From contig NZ_CP028923.1 of assembly GCF_005166025.1 (NCBI RefSeq), forward strand, positions 2,668,001-2,732,000: a stretch of 64,000 nt of DNA, in the 5' to 3' direction. Made by a program: the position numbers and the translations under genes. Under the pieces are notes generated by a model. It saw only the letters and a list, made by a program, of their open reading frames with translations. It did no database searches and had not been told where the DNA came from. Position 1 is the first letter of the stretch; each line of letters opens with the position of its first letter. Shown here in pieces: positions 8,980 to 17,745 of this stretch. The DNA is from Mangrovivirga cuniculi (GTDB lineage: Bacteria; Bacteroidota; Bacteroidia; Cytophagales; Cyclobacteriaceae).

Positions 8980-10167
8980 ATGCACTATCAATCCACTATC
9001 GACCCCAAAGAAAATAGCCTTATTTCTTTAAAGGACAGATACATGAATGTCAGAGATAAGACTATGGAATTATGTGAGCCACTAAACAAAGAGGATTTCG
9101 TGGTTCAACCAGTTGATTATGTTAGCCCAACAAAATGGCACCTGGCACATACAACCTGGTTTTTTGAAGAGTTTATTCTTTCTAAATATCAAAAAGGATA
9201 CAAGCGGTTTCATCCTGATTTTGCATTCCTTTTTAATTCCTATTATGAAGCGGTAGGTGAAAAAATGATCAGGTCTGAACGGGGAAATATTACCCGTCCG
9301 GGTGTTGAACTGATTTTCGATTACAGAAAGTATGTAGATGACAGGATGTGTGAATTACTGGAAGATTACTCAGAAGAAAATATTGAGCTTTTAGAAATTG
9401 GCCTGAATCACGAACAGCAACACCAGGAATTATTACTTACCGATATAAAATATGTACTGGGTCATAATCCATTATTTCCACCATATAACCCGCAATTTGA
9501 TGAATGTACCCGCTATGCTCCTTCAGGAGGATGGGTTGAGGTTGACGAAGGTTTGTATGAAATCGGGCATGACGGTATCGGGTTTGGTTACGATAATGAA
9601 TTCAGCAGGCATAAAGTTTATTTGGAAAAGTTCCAATTGCGTAAAGGACTGGTGACAAATGCTGAATACCTTGAATTTATTGAAGACAGTGGGTATGAAG
9701 ATCACCGTTGGTGGTATAGTGATGCATGGGCACATATTCAGGAAACCGGTTTAGATAAACCTTTGTACTGGCATAAAAATAAAGATGGATGGTTTCGGTA
9801 TTCAATGCAGGGGTTACATGCATTAAACCCACATGAACCAGTTACTCATATAAGCCATTATGAAGCTGCGGCATTTGCAGAATGGGCAGGTATGAGGTTG
9901 CCTACTGAATTTGAATGGGAAATTGCATCAGAGCACTTTGACTGGGGATGGAGATGGGAACATACTTCATCTGCGTATCTTCCCTACCCTGGATTTGAAA
10001 AAGCAGAGGGTGCTGTTGGTGAATATAATGGTAAATTCATGATAAATCAGATGGTTTTAAGAGGGGCTTCCGTAGCAACTTCTCCGGGCCATGCCAGAAA
10101 AACGTACAGGAATTTTTTTCATCCGTATCTGCAGTGGCAGTTCACGGGTATCAGATTATGTAAATAA
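8980..10167 (+). CDS. egtB: Ergothioneine biosynthesis sulfoxide synthase EgtB
   Basis: 395 residues. N-terminal DinB-like domain with the iron-site histidines in KWHLAHTTWFFEEF (His54/His57) and LNHEQQHQELLL (His144, His148), followed from about residue 185 by an FGE-sulfatase (C-type lectin-like) domain with typical GGWVEVDEGLYEIGHD start and the final GIRLCK. EgtB is a non-heme iron enzyme that uses O2 to join the imidazole C2 of hercynine to a thiol donor (cysteine or gamma-glutamylcysteine). It precedes egtD by 4 bases. No EgtA or EgtC gene is nearby, so direct use of cysteine is possible but not shown. Confidence 0.93.
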   Translation: MHYQSTIDPKENSLISLKDRYMNVRDKTMELCEPLNKEDFVVQPVDYVSPTKWHLAHTTWFFEEFILSKYQKGYKRFHPDFAFLFNSYYEAVGEKMIRSERGNITRPGVELIFDYRKYVDDRMCELLEDYSEENIELLEIGLNHEQQHQELLLTDIKYVLGHNPLFPPYNPQFDECTRYAPSGGWVEVDEGLYEIGHDGIGFGYDNEFSRHKVYLEKFQLRKGLVTNAEYLEFIEDSGYEDHRWWYSDAWAHIQETGLDKPLYWHKNKDGWFRYSMQGLHALNPHEPVTHISHYEAAAFAEWAGMRLPTEFEWEIASEHFDWGWRWEHTSSAYLPYPGFEKAEGAVGEYNGKFMINQMVLRGASVATSPGHARKTYRNFFHPYLQWQFTGIRLCK

Positions 10168-10171
10168 ACCT

Positions 10172-11137
10172 ATGGGAACAATAACAAAAACTTACAATGA
10201 AGCGGTGGCTAAGGCCGTTTTAAATGGTCTAAAAGCAAACGAAAAGTCATTGCCAAGTTGGCTCTTTTATGATAAAAAGGGTGATAAGCTATTTCAGCAG
10301 ATTATGCGAATGCCCGAGTATTATCTGACAGATACCGAAAAAGAAATCATTGTTAATAATAGAGATAATTTTCTGGAAGATTTTAAAGGAAAGGACAAGA
10401 AATTTGACCTTGTGGAGCTTGGAGCCGGTGATGGCACCAAAACTGAAATCTTATTAAAGCATTTTTGTGTTCAGAATGCTGATTTTAGATATATTCCTAT
10501 TGACATATCTTCTGATGTTCTCGAAGATCTTGAGGAACGATTAAGCAAAAGACTACCTGATTTAACTGTCCTTCCTAAGCCAAAAAGCTTTTATGATGCC
10601 CTGGATGACCTTGACAATAAGGATAGTAAAAAGAGGGTTCTGTTATTCATGGGTGGGAATATTGGTAATTTCACATTAGAGGATGCTACGGACTTTATTT
10701 CAGAATTAAGCAAACGATTAAGACCAGAAGACGAGCTTTTTGTTGGCTTTGATCTCAAAAAAGATCCAAGACAAATACAATCAGCTTATGATGATTCTAA
10801 TGGTATAACCAGAGCGTTTAATCTAAATCTTTTGGAAAGACTGAATGATGAACTTGAAGCGGATTTCGATATATCTAAATTTGAACACTATCCGTTTTAT
10901 AATCCGGAAACTGGAGAAGCAAAAAGTTATTTAGTCAGTCAGGAAGATCAGGAAGTATGTTTTGGAGCATTAGATGAGAAAATATCTTTTAATCAATGGG
11001 AATTAATATATACTGAGATCAGCCAAAAATATGATCTTGAGATGATCCATGAAATGGCTGAAAAAGCAGGGTTAAAAATATATCGCAATTATTTTGATCG
11101 CAGAAAATATTTCTGTAACGTGATCTTCAAAAAATAA
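10172..11137 (+). CDS. egtD: L-histidine N-alpha-methyltransferase EgtD
   Basis: I use the ATG at 10172 (321 residues, MGTITKTYNEAVAKAV), 4 bases after the egtB stop; the frame extends upstream into egtB but that part is out-of-frame egtB sequence. The length matches the family. SAM-binding motif I is VELGAGDGTKTEILL, with the family motifs FMGGNIGNF and FVGFDLKKD. EgtD trimethylates histidine to hercynine, the substrate of EgtB. Tight spacing on both sides indicates one operon with egtB and the following DUF427 gene. Confidence 0.95.
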   Translation: MGTITKTYNEAVAKAVLNGLKANEKSLPSWLFYDKKGDKLFQQIMRMPEYYLTDTEKEIIVNNRDNFLEDFKGKDKKFDLVELGAGDGTKTEILLKHFCVQNADFRYIPIDISSDVLEDLEERLSKRLPDLTVLPKPKSFYDALDDLDNKDSKKRVLLFMGGNIGNFTLEDATDFISELSKRLRPEDELFVGFDLKKDPRQIQSAYDDSNGITRAFNLNLLERLNDELEADFDISKFEHYPFYNPETGEAKSYLVSQEDQEVCFGALDEKISFNQWELIYTEISQKYDLEMIHEMAEKAGLKIYRNYFDRRKYFCNVIFKK

Positions 11138-11141
11138 CATC

Positions 11142-11423
11142 ATGAAAGCAGTTTGGAAAGGAAAGGTTATTGCTGAAAGCGATAATACAAAAGTTGTAGA
11201 GGGAAACCATTATTTCCCCCCTTCTTCAATAAACGATGATTATCTCACAGATTCTGATACCACATCAAAATGTCCGTGGAAAGGTACTGCGAATTACTAT
11301 AATATTAATGTTGAGGGTAATACAAACGAGGATGCAGCATGGTATTATCCTCATCCGAAAGATGCAGCCGAAGAAATAAAGGATCATGTGGCTTTCTGGA
11401 ATGGAGTAGAAATTACTGATTAG
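11142..11423 (+). CDS. DUF427 domain protein
   Basis: 93 residues covering a complete DUF427 domain: MKAVWKGKVIAESD start, VVEGNHYFPP, CPWKGTANYY and AWYYPHPKDAA are the conserved blocks. These are small cytoplasmic beta-barrel proteins of unknown biochemistry. It starts 4 bases after egtD and is the last gene of the operon. Its 3' end overlaps the 3' end of the opposing FUSC gene by 11 bases, so no separate terminator is visible between them. Confidence 0.9.
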   Translation: MKAVWKGKVIAESDNTKVVEGNHYFPPSSINDDYLTDSDTTSKCPWKGTANYYNINVEGNTNEDAAWYYPHPKDAAEEIKDHVAFWNGVEITD

Positions 11424-13607
11424 CAAAGGATACGGATATTGACTCACTTAGTTTTTTCAGTTTCATGAGTTGATCGATAATAAACCTTGTATGTAAAGCA
11501 GGAGTATCAATTCTCTCAAGTTCTTCTTCGATTTCAGGAATTACAGTCTCGATTTGCTTTTGTGTATCATCAATATTTATTGCGTTGGCCGAAGATAAAA
11601 CTGATCTCAGGTCTTCTATAAAGGGAGATATTTTTGATACAGAATATTCTTTATTATCCAGATGAATAAGATAAACTCCAATAGATGACGCTAATATCAT
11701 GAATGCATAATTATTCATTATCAATTTATAACTATTACTTTCTATTTTCCTTTTTTGCGCCGGGTCTGTGATGAGCCTGTTATAAGATGAAATCACATTG
11801 GACATCTTTACATAAGTATCCTTCCTCAGCTCTCTGTATGTAGTCTTATCTATAGATTCTTTATCCAGAGAATGTAAAATATAAAAAGCGAAATTTTTAT
11901 TTGACTGCCATAATTCATTAATGAAAACAGGCATACTTTTATGTTCCCAGAAAGGAAATATGACTCTGATAGAAATAAAACATAAAATACCTCCGAAAAT
12001 AGTATCAATTACCCTGTAAAATATAATTTCAGTATTCAGGCCGGTAAGAACTCCAAAAAGGAGTAATACAAACAAGGTGAAAAATAAGGTTGCTTTTACA
12101 TAGTCCCGGGGTAAAAAGTTAAAAGCAAAAAAGAATGCGATACCCATTAGCAGGATTCCGGCAAGCGGGTTTATTTCCAGGAAGGTTAATGGCAGAACAA
12201 TTAACGCCCCAATGATGGTACCGATAATTCTTTGGGTTAATCTATTTTTGGTGATACTATAGCCAGGCTTCATTATAACAAGGATTGTCAATAATACCCA
12301 GTTAGGATTTTGGAAATCCAGAAATCCAGCCATTACATATCCGATTACGGAGGTGATAGCCATCCTTAAAGCATATCTGAAGTAACTCGAATCTAAGGTC
12401 AGATTAGATAGAAAAGCATCTATACTAAGCTTTCTTGGTGGAATAAACTTATCAATCCGTCCCGGATCAAAATCCATATCCACTTTCTCTTTTTCTCCGG
12501 CAGCAAGAAGGGATATCCTGGAGATTTTTTTTATCTGGTGATTAAGGTAAATGTTAAATCGATTGATAAATCGATAATCAGCGATTGTCTTGTCAGGAGA
12601 AAGGGCATTGGATTTGGCTTTCTCCAATTCTGATCGAAGGGAATCCATTTCCTTCTTGAATTGTGGAATATCAAAAGAGGTGAGTTTTCCCTTTTTGATG
12701 CAAACTGAAGTGTTTCTGAGAATTTCGGGCATTTTGCCTACTACCCTTTCTAATGCATCCACACCAGGAAAATCAGATTTTAGCGACCTGTATTTTTTTG
12801 GATCAAAATGAGTTATCAATGCGAGCTCAAACATTTCTATTAGTTCGATAAAAATGAATAAAGAACGCTCATAATGCCTTTCAGACCTAAAGAGATCCAT
12901 TCTCTCTTTTAATAACAAATCTCTAATATCATCATACTTTGGATTTAGACCTGACTGAAATTGAGCAAGGTTATAGAGCACCTCTTCCTCATTAACCTTT
13001 TCTGATTTTAAATATTTTAGCCTGAGGTCAAAATAATCAGCCGTTACATTAAGTAGATCAGCCAGCTTTTTATTAATGAGAGATGGTTTATACAATTGAT
13101 AAACAATAATTGCATAAATAATATAGAGTATTTCGCCAGCTGAAACTCCAATAAAGTGATTTAAAACTTCCCCTGATTCAAGTCTATTTGAAAAACTCAA
13201 ACCAAGCATTATAGACAAATAGCCTGAAAAAGAAAGCATTGCGACGTTAAAATCAAATGCTGCAATATAAGCTAAAAGAAAATTGCTATAGAAAGAAAAA
13301 TGTTAAGTACAACAGGATTATCAGCGAGCATTATTACTCCTAAATGGAGTCCCAGCGATAAAAAGAAAGCAACAAAAAATAATTTTAATTTACTTATAAA
13401 ATTGATGTTTAAATCTACTGCTGAAATAAAAGAGCCGCCTAATAAAAACTGAATGGCCTCTGTCTTAAAACCCAATGCAAATAAGATGATTACAGGAATA
13501 TAAACACCGGCAACTATTCGAAATGCATTTATTGCAGATTCACCTTTAAAAAGATACTTGATATTTTTAGTAACTATATTCCTCAACAATCTTAGTTTGA
13601 TATTCAA
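11413..13607 (-). CDS. FUSC/YccS family inner-membrane protein, frameshifted as sequenced
   Basis: Two frames, 13607-13272 and the rest ending at 11413, encode consecutive parts of one protein. The first ends in AIFF-stop; one extra T in the TTTT run (A run at 13274-13277 on the plus strand) continues as FFLAYIAAFDFNVAMLSFSG and gives 731 residues, the usual FUSC/YccS size. N-terminal membrane block, long cytoplasmic helical region (residues about 150-330), second membrane block with GIIGALIVLPLTFLEI-like sequence, and a helical tail. Related to aromatic-acid efflux proteins AaeB and YccS; transport substrate unknown. The 5' end would be a TTG at 13607 because no ATG is in frame, so the true start is uncertain. 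Confidence 0.8.
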
Positions 13608-13656
13608 AATTAGTTTAAACTACCTAAATAAAATATCTATCACTTATTATATCTAA

Positions 13657-13688
13657 ATAAAAAAAGCGACCCAATTACGGATCGCTTT
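13657..13688 (-). terminator. Terminator of the alkene reductase gene
   Basis: On the minus strand AAAGCGATCC / GGGTCGCTTT forms a stem around a short loop and is followed by T7. It lies 20 bases past the reductase stop and before the FUSC gene, separating the two leftward genes. Confidence 0.8.
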
Positions 13689-13708
13689 ACAATCACAACC
13701 TATTTGCA

Positions 13709-14821
13709 CTATTTATTAGTATTCAATTCTTCTTCTAATAATGGATAATCAGTATATCCTTTTGGCCCCGGGGTATAAAAAGTGTCTATATCATAATCAT
13801 TTAACGGCGCATCATTTTCAAATCGTTCTACAAGATCAGGATTTGATATATATAATTTCCCATAAGCAACAAGATCTGCATCGCCTTCCTCTATAACCTT
13901 ATTTCCGGATTCCTGATCAAAATGAGCATTGATCATTAAAGTACCCCTGTATATAGGGCGATATCGTTTAGCTATTTCCGTTTCAGCATTTGGGATATCA
14001 CTTACGTCGTTAAATGGTTCTGACAAGTGTAAATAAGCGAGGTCATAATTATTTAACTGGTTAATGATATAATCAAATGTTGGAATTGTATCTTCATTTA
14101 AGGTCATACCAAAGATTCCATGTAGTGAAGGATTCAACCTCACACCTATTTTTTGTTCGGGAATTTCCTTTTTTATCGCATCAATGATTTCAAACAGTAT
14201 TTTAGCCCTGTTTTCAATACTACCTCCATACTCATCAGTCCGTTTATTTGAAGTAGATGAAAAGAATTGATGTAACAGGTATCCATTTGAAGCATGTATT
14301 TCAACACCATCGAATCCGGCATTTATTGCATTTACAGCTCCGTTTTTAAAATCTTCAATCGTAGATTTGATTTCGTCAATGGTCATTTTTTTAGGAGTAA
14401 CCGTATCTTTAAATCCTTCAGGAGTATAGGACTTTTCATTAGGATTTATGGCCGATGGGGCTAATGGAAGATCTCCATTATGAAAATCAGGATGAGATAT
14501 TCTTCCTACGTGCCAAAGTTGAAGAAATATTTTCCCGTTCTTTTCGTGAACTGCTTTAGTTATTTTTTTCCATCCTTCCACCTGGGCTTGAGTATAAATG
14601 CCAGGTACATTAATATAACCTACAGCCTTTGGAGAGATTGGAGAACCTTCTGAGATTATTAACCCTGCACTGGATCTTTGTTTATAATATTCTGCCATAA
14701 GGTCTGTGGGAACATTTCCGTCATTATCTGCCCGTGACCTGGTCATCGGTGCCATCACGATCCGATTTGATAGGTCTAACGATTTATTTAGAGGTCTTAA
14801 CAATGGTTTTATATTTTGCAT
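13709..14821 (-). CDS. Alkene reductase, Old Yellow Enzyme family
   Basis: 370 residues, full length for an FMN-dependent OYE/NemA-type ene-reductase. Visible family blocks: NRIVMAPMTRSRA (FMN phosphate and isoalloxazine side), FLQLWHVGRISHPDF, the substrate-anchoring His/Asn pair in HASNGYLLHQF (as in OYE1 and morphinone reductase), TDEYGGSIENRAKILFEI, and PDLVERFENDAPLN at the end. It reduces activated C=C bonds of enones, nitro-esters or similar electrophiles with NAD(P)H. Monocistronic with its own terminator. A palindrome upstream (14859-14868) could be a repressor site, as these genes are often induced by electrophiles. Confidence 0.95.
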   Translation of the reverse strand: MQNIKPLLRPLNKSLDLSNRIVMAPMTRSRADNDGNVPTDLMAEYYKQRSSAGLIISEGSPISPKAVGYINVPGIYTQAQVEGWKKITKAVHEKNGKIFLQLWHVGRISHPDFHNGDLPLAPSAINPNEKSYTPEGFKDTVTPKKMTIDEIKSTIEDFKNGAVNAINAGFDGVEIHASNGYLLHQFFSSTSNKRTDEYGGSIENRAKILFEIIDAIKKEIPEQKIGVRLNPSLHGIFGMTLNEDTIPTFDYIINQLNNYDLAYLHLSEPFNDVSDIPNAETEIAKRYRPIYRGTLMINAHFDQESGNKVIEEGDADLVAYGKLYISNPDLVERFENDAPLNDYDIDTFYTPGPKGYTDYPLLEEELNTNK

Positions 14822-14858
14822 AATTAATTCTATTTATTTGTTCAAACGTGTATTGTCT

Positions 14859-14868
14859 AAACATGTTT
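14859..14868. promoter_or_regulatory. Candidate operator upstream of the alkene reductase
   Basis: Perfect palindrome AAACATGTTT 38 bases before the reductase start codon. Just beside it are the similar half-sites CAAACGTG (14843-14850) and TTGTCTAA (14853-14860). A TetR- or HxlR-type repressor site is plausible, but no regulator gene is adjacent and short palindromes arise by chance in AT-rich DNA. Confidence 0.25.
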
Positions 14869-14984
14869 TATAAATGCTCGTTTAAAAGGAAGTAAAATGT
14901 CAGGAGTTTTACATGAGGATCAGATATGTGAATATGTGTAACCTTTGAACTTGAAACCCTGTTAAATAAGAAAAGAACCATGCC

Positions 14985-17366
14985 ATGGATATTCAGGAAT
15001 TGATTGATAAAATGGAAGGTGATTTTCCTGTAGAATCACAACTTTCATTTCAACCTTTATTGAAAAGGTGGAAAGAAATAATAGATGCAGATCCCAATAC
15101 AGGGAGAGGTAAAATACTTCAAAAGATGTATGACAGGATTGCGTCAAATCCTGAATTACAAGGTGAAGATCTCGATAAAGATGTCGTTTTAAATAATGAA
15201 GAGGAGTTTGAAATAATTCTTGGTTCGCTTTTTCCTTTAAGCACACATTCTCCTGATCAGTTATATACAATTTGCTTACCTTTTGAACTTGATCCGCTTT
15301 ATTCTTCTGAAGCATTTAAATTAAATTTTCTGAATGAAAGTGGACAGATGACATTACCTGAAGAATTTGATGTCAGGCGTATTACTATGACCCGAATAAT
15401 ACAGGCATATAGAATTATTCTGGGTAAATACTTCGATAAAGAGATAAAATCTTCTCCTCCGATAATATATAAGTTTATTGATTCAAATGGATTGATGAAA
15501 TATTATCAGTTTGATGTGGATTCCAGGTTTCTTGATGTAGAACTCAAAGCTGATACCTGTCCCAATCTTGATCAACAAATCATCAGCGGAAAGGTACCAT
15601 CAGTAAATGATATCGAAACATGGATGGAAAAGCTGCCATTAGACCTATTTGTATTTAAAGGATTCGCGGTTATCACCTTGAGGGATTTGACTATGACAGA
15701 GGGTATTTCTGATCTTAGAAATGAATTAATGCTTCATCAGGATTTTTCCGATCCGGAGTTTTTATCTCAAATTCAATTAGCAGTCAAAAGTATTTTGAAC
15801 TGTGCAGATATCAATGTTGGAATAGCTGCGTTTCAAAATTTCGAGGGACGTCAGCTTTTATCTGAAAGAAGGTTAGCTAATAGTTTTTTGATCAGTAGGT
15901 TGTGCTCTGGTCACTGTAAGGAAGAATATTCTGAAGTAATTAAGTTACTCGATAACGTAAAGGTTCCAAAATACATAAGGAATATAAAGGACTTTATTTC
16001 TGATTACCCTGTGTTGGGCAGGTTAAGTGAAACAAATATTAACTCGGTTATATTGTATCCATTGTTTTTTGATGATGAACCTGTTGGTGTTCTTGAAATT
16101 TCATCAGAGAGTACAGAAGTTCTCAATGAAAACATGATATCATTACTGGATCACGTTACACCAGTTATTTCTCTTGCTCTTCATAGAAGTGCTGATGTAG
16201 TAGTAAATAATGTGAGAAATATAATTAAAACGAATTATACAGCAATTCAGCCTGTTGTAGAATGGAAATTTAATGAAGCTGCGATAGATTTATTAATGCA
16301 AAGGGAAAACGGAAATAATCCTTCAGTACCCGATATTAAATTTCAGAAGGTATATCCATTATATGCAAATCTCGATATCCGGGAGTCGTCGAATGAAAGA
16401 AATAAGTCGATTCACATTGATTTGAAAGAGCAATTAAATCTTGCCGTTAAAGTGATCAATGAATCTAAAGAAAAGATCAACCTTCCGATACTGGATAAAT
16501 ATGCCCTCCAGTTAAATAAAATGAGGTCAGGTATTAAGCATGTGCTAATCCCTGAAGATGAAAGAAGGATTAGTGAGTTTTTAGTCGATGAAATCACACC
16601 ATTATTAACTCATTTAGGTAAAACATATTCAGATTTAAAAGAATTGATCAAGTCTTACTTCAATGAATTGAATGCATCATCCGGAATGATCCATTCAAGA
16701 AAACAAGCCTTTGATGAAAGCATGCAATTGATCAATGATACTGTATCTGATTATATTGAAAAGGAACAGGTGATAGCGCAGGAAATTTTCCCACATTATT
16801 TTGAAAAATACCGGACTGATGGAATAGAGTACAACATTTATATTGGTCAATCACTGGTTAAGGACAGAGAGTTCAATGATATCTATCTTAAAAATTTAAG
16901 ATTCTGGCAATTGAGAACTCTTATTGAATTGGGTAAAATAACTACCGATCTTAAAAAAGAAATGTCTTACAAACTTGATACTACCCAATTGATATTAGTT
17001 CATAGTGATCCTTTGACAATTAAATTCAGAATAGATGAGCGAAAGTTTGATGTTGAAGGTTCATATAATATCAGGTATGAGATAATGAAGAAAAGAATTG
17101 ATAAGGCACTGATCAAAGGTACCGGTGAAAGATTAACGCAACCTGGTAAGATTGCAGTGGTCTATAGCAGGCCTGAAGACATGGAAGAGTATTTTGAATA
17201 TCTAAATTACTTCCAGGAAACTGGGATGATCGAAGAAGATATTGAAGATCTTGAAATTGATACTTTACAAGGTGTTCAGGGTTTAAAAGCACTTCGGGCA
17301 TCATTAAAGAAAAAGGAACCTGAGAAAAGAAAAGAATCTAAAAAATCAGTTAAAGAGAAGGTTTAA
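14985..17366 (+). CDS. Large GAF-domain protein of unknown function
   Basis: 793 residues, cytoplasmic (no signal peptide or membrane helix). Residues about 255-395 form a GAF domain (FLSQIQLAVKSILN ... VILYPLFFDDEPVGVLEIS). The first 240 residues and the last 390 do not resemble a domain I know; the C-terminal half is mostly helical, with a charged tail KKKEPEKRKESKKSVKEK. No kinase, cyclase, EAL/GGDEF or DNA-binding domain is visible, so output is unknown. Monocistronic between the divergent reductase gene and a strong terminator. The ATG at 14985 gives MDIQELIDKMEGDFP. Confidence 0.8.
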   Translation: MDIQELIDKMEGDFPVESQLSFQPLLKRWKEIIDADPNTGRGKILQKMYDRIASNPELQGEDLDKDVVLNNEEEFEIILGSLFPLSTHSPDQLYTICLPFELDPLYSSEAFKLNFLNESGQMTLPEEFDVRRITMTRIIQAYRIILGKYFDKEIKSSPPIIYKFIDSNGLMKYYQFDVDSRFLDVELKADTCPNLDQQIISGKVPSVNDIETWMEKLPLDLFVFKGFAVITLRDLTMTEGISDLRNELMLHQDFSDPEFLSQIQLAVKSILNCADINVGIAAFQNFEGRQLLSERRLANSFLISRLCSGHCKEEYSEVIKLLDNVKVPKYIRNIKDFISDYPVLGRLSETNINSVILYPLFFDDEPVGVLEISSESTEVLNENMISLLDHVTPVISLALHRSADVVVNNVRNIIKTNYTAIQPVVEWKFNEAAIDLLMQRENGNNPSVPDIKFQKVYPLYANLDIRESSNERNKSIHIDLKEQLNLAVKVINESKEKINLPILDKYALQLNKMRSGIKHVLIPEDERRISEFLVDEITPLLTHLGKTYSDLKELIKSYFNELNASSGMIHSRKQAFDESMQLINDTVSDYIEKEQVIAQEIFPHYFEKYRTDGIEYNIYIGQSLVKDREFNDIYLKNLRFWQLRTLIELGKITTDLKKEMSYKLDTTQLILVHSDPLTIKFRIDERKFDVEGSYNIRYEIMKKRIDKALIKGTGERLTQPGKIAVVYSRPEDMEEYFEYLNYFQETGMIEEDIEDLEIDTLQGVQGLKALRASLKKKEPEKRKESKKSVKEKV

Positions 17367-17371
17367 ATAAG

Positions 17372-17395
17372 AAAAGGGCTCAGGGCCCTTTTTTT
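17372..17395. terminator. Rho-independent terminator
   Basis: AAAAGGGC-TCAGG-GCCCTTTT stem-loop followed by T3-T4, with A run on the other side; serves the rightward GAF gene ending at 17366 and could also end the leftward gene that stops at 17394. Confidence 0.85.
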
Positions 17396-17678
17396 AATTT
17401 ACTTTAATACATCCATTCTGTATTGTAATTCTATCCCCACTTTTTACTTCAACTTTTCCACATGATGTCATGATCACACATTTATCAGATCCTCCCTGAA
17501 TGGTCAATGAACCTGTACGACTACCGGAAAATTTCACTTTTGTGTTACTTCCTCCAATTTTTACACTCATATTATGATCTTTTGAATCTTTATTGGTGTA
17601 GCGGATAGTAACTGATGCAAATAGTGAATAGGAAATAATAAAAAATCCAGTGAGAACTAGAAGAAATTTTCTTTTCAT
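17394..17678 (-). CDS. Small secreted protein of unknown function
   Basis: 94 residues from the ATG at 17678. Signal peptide MKRKFLLVLTGFFIISYSLFA, then a small beta-rich domain (SVTIRYTNKDSKDHNMSVKI ... SLTIQGGSDKCVIMTSCGKV) with two Cys residues (in SDKCVI and MTSCGK) plus one near the C-terminus. No family recognised. It lies downstream of and on the same strand as the metallophosphoesterase gene, 68 bases away, so it may be co-transcribed. Confidence 0.65.
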   Translation of the reverse strand: MKRKFLLVLTGFFIISYSLFASVTIRYTNKDSKDHNMSVKIGGSNTKVKFSGSRTGSLTIQGGSDKCVIMTSCGKVEVKSGDRITIQNGCIKVN

Positions 17679-17745
17679 GATTGTTTTAGTTGAAAGTTGA
17701 TAAATAATTATATGCAAGTATAATTATTTCATTTTTTATTTCAAA

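Noticed and set aside
10091-10171. Upstream extension of EgtD into EgtB
   Set aside because: The region is out-of-frame egtB sequence; the ATG at 10172 gives the usual length.
13240-13290. Programmed -1 frameshift in the FUSC gene
   Set aside because: No standard slippery heptamer or downstream structure, and the same kind of one-base loss recurs in unrelated genes, so an indel is more likely.
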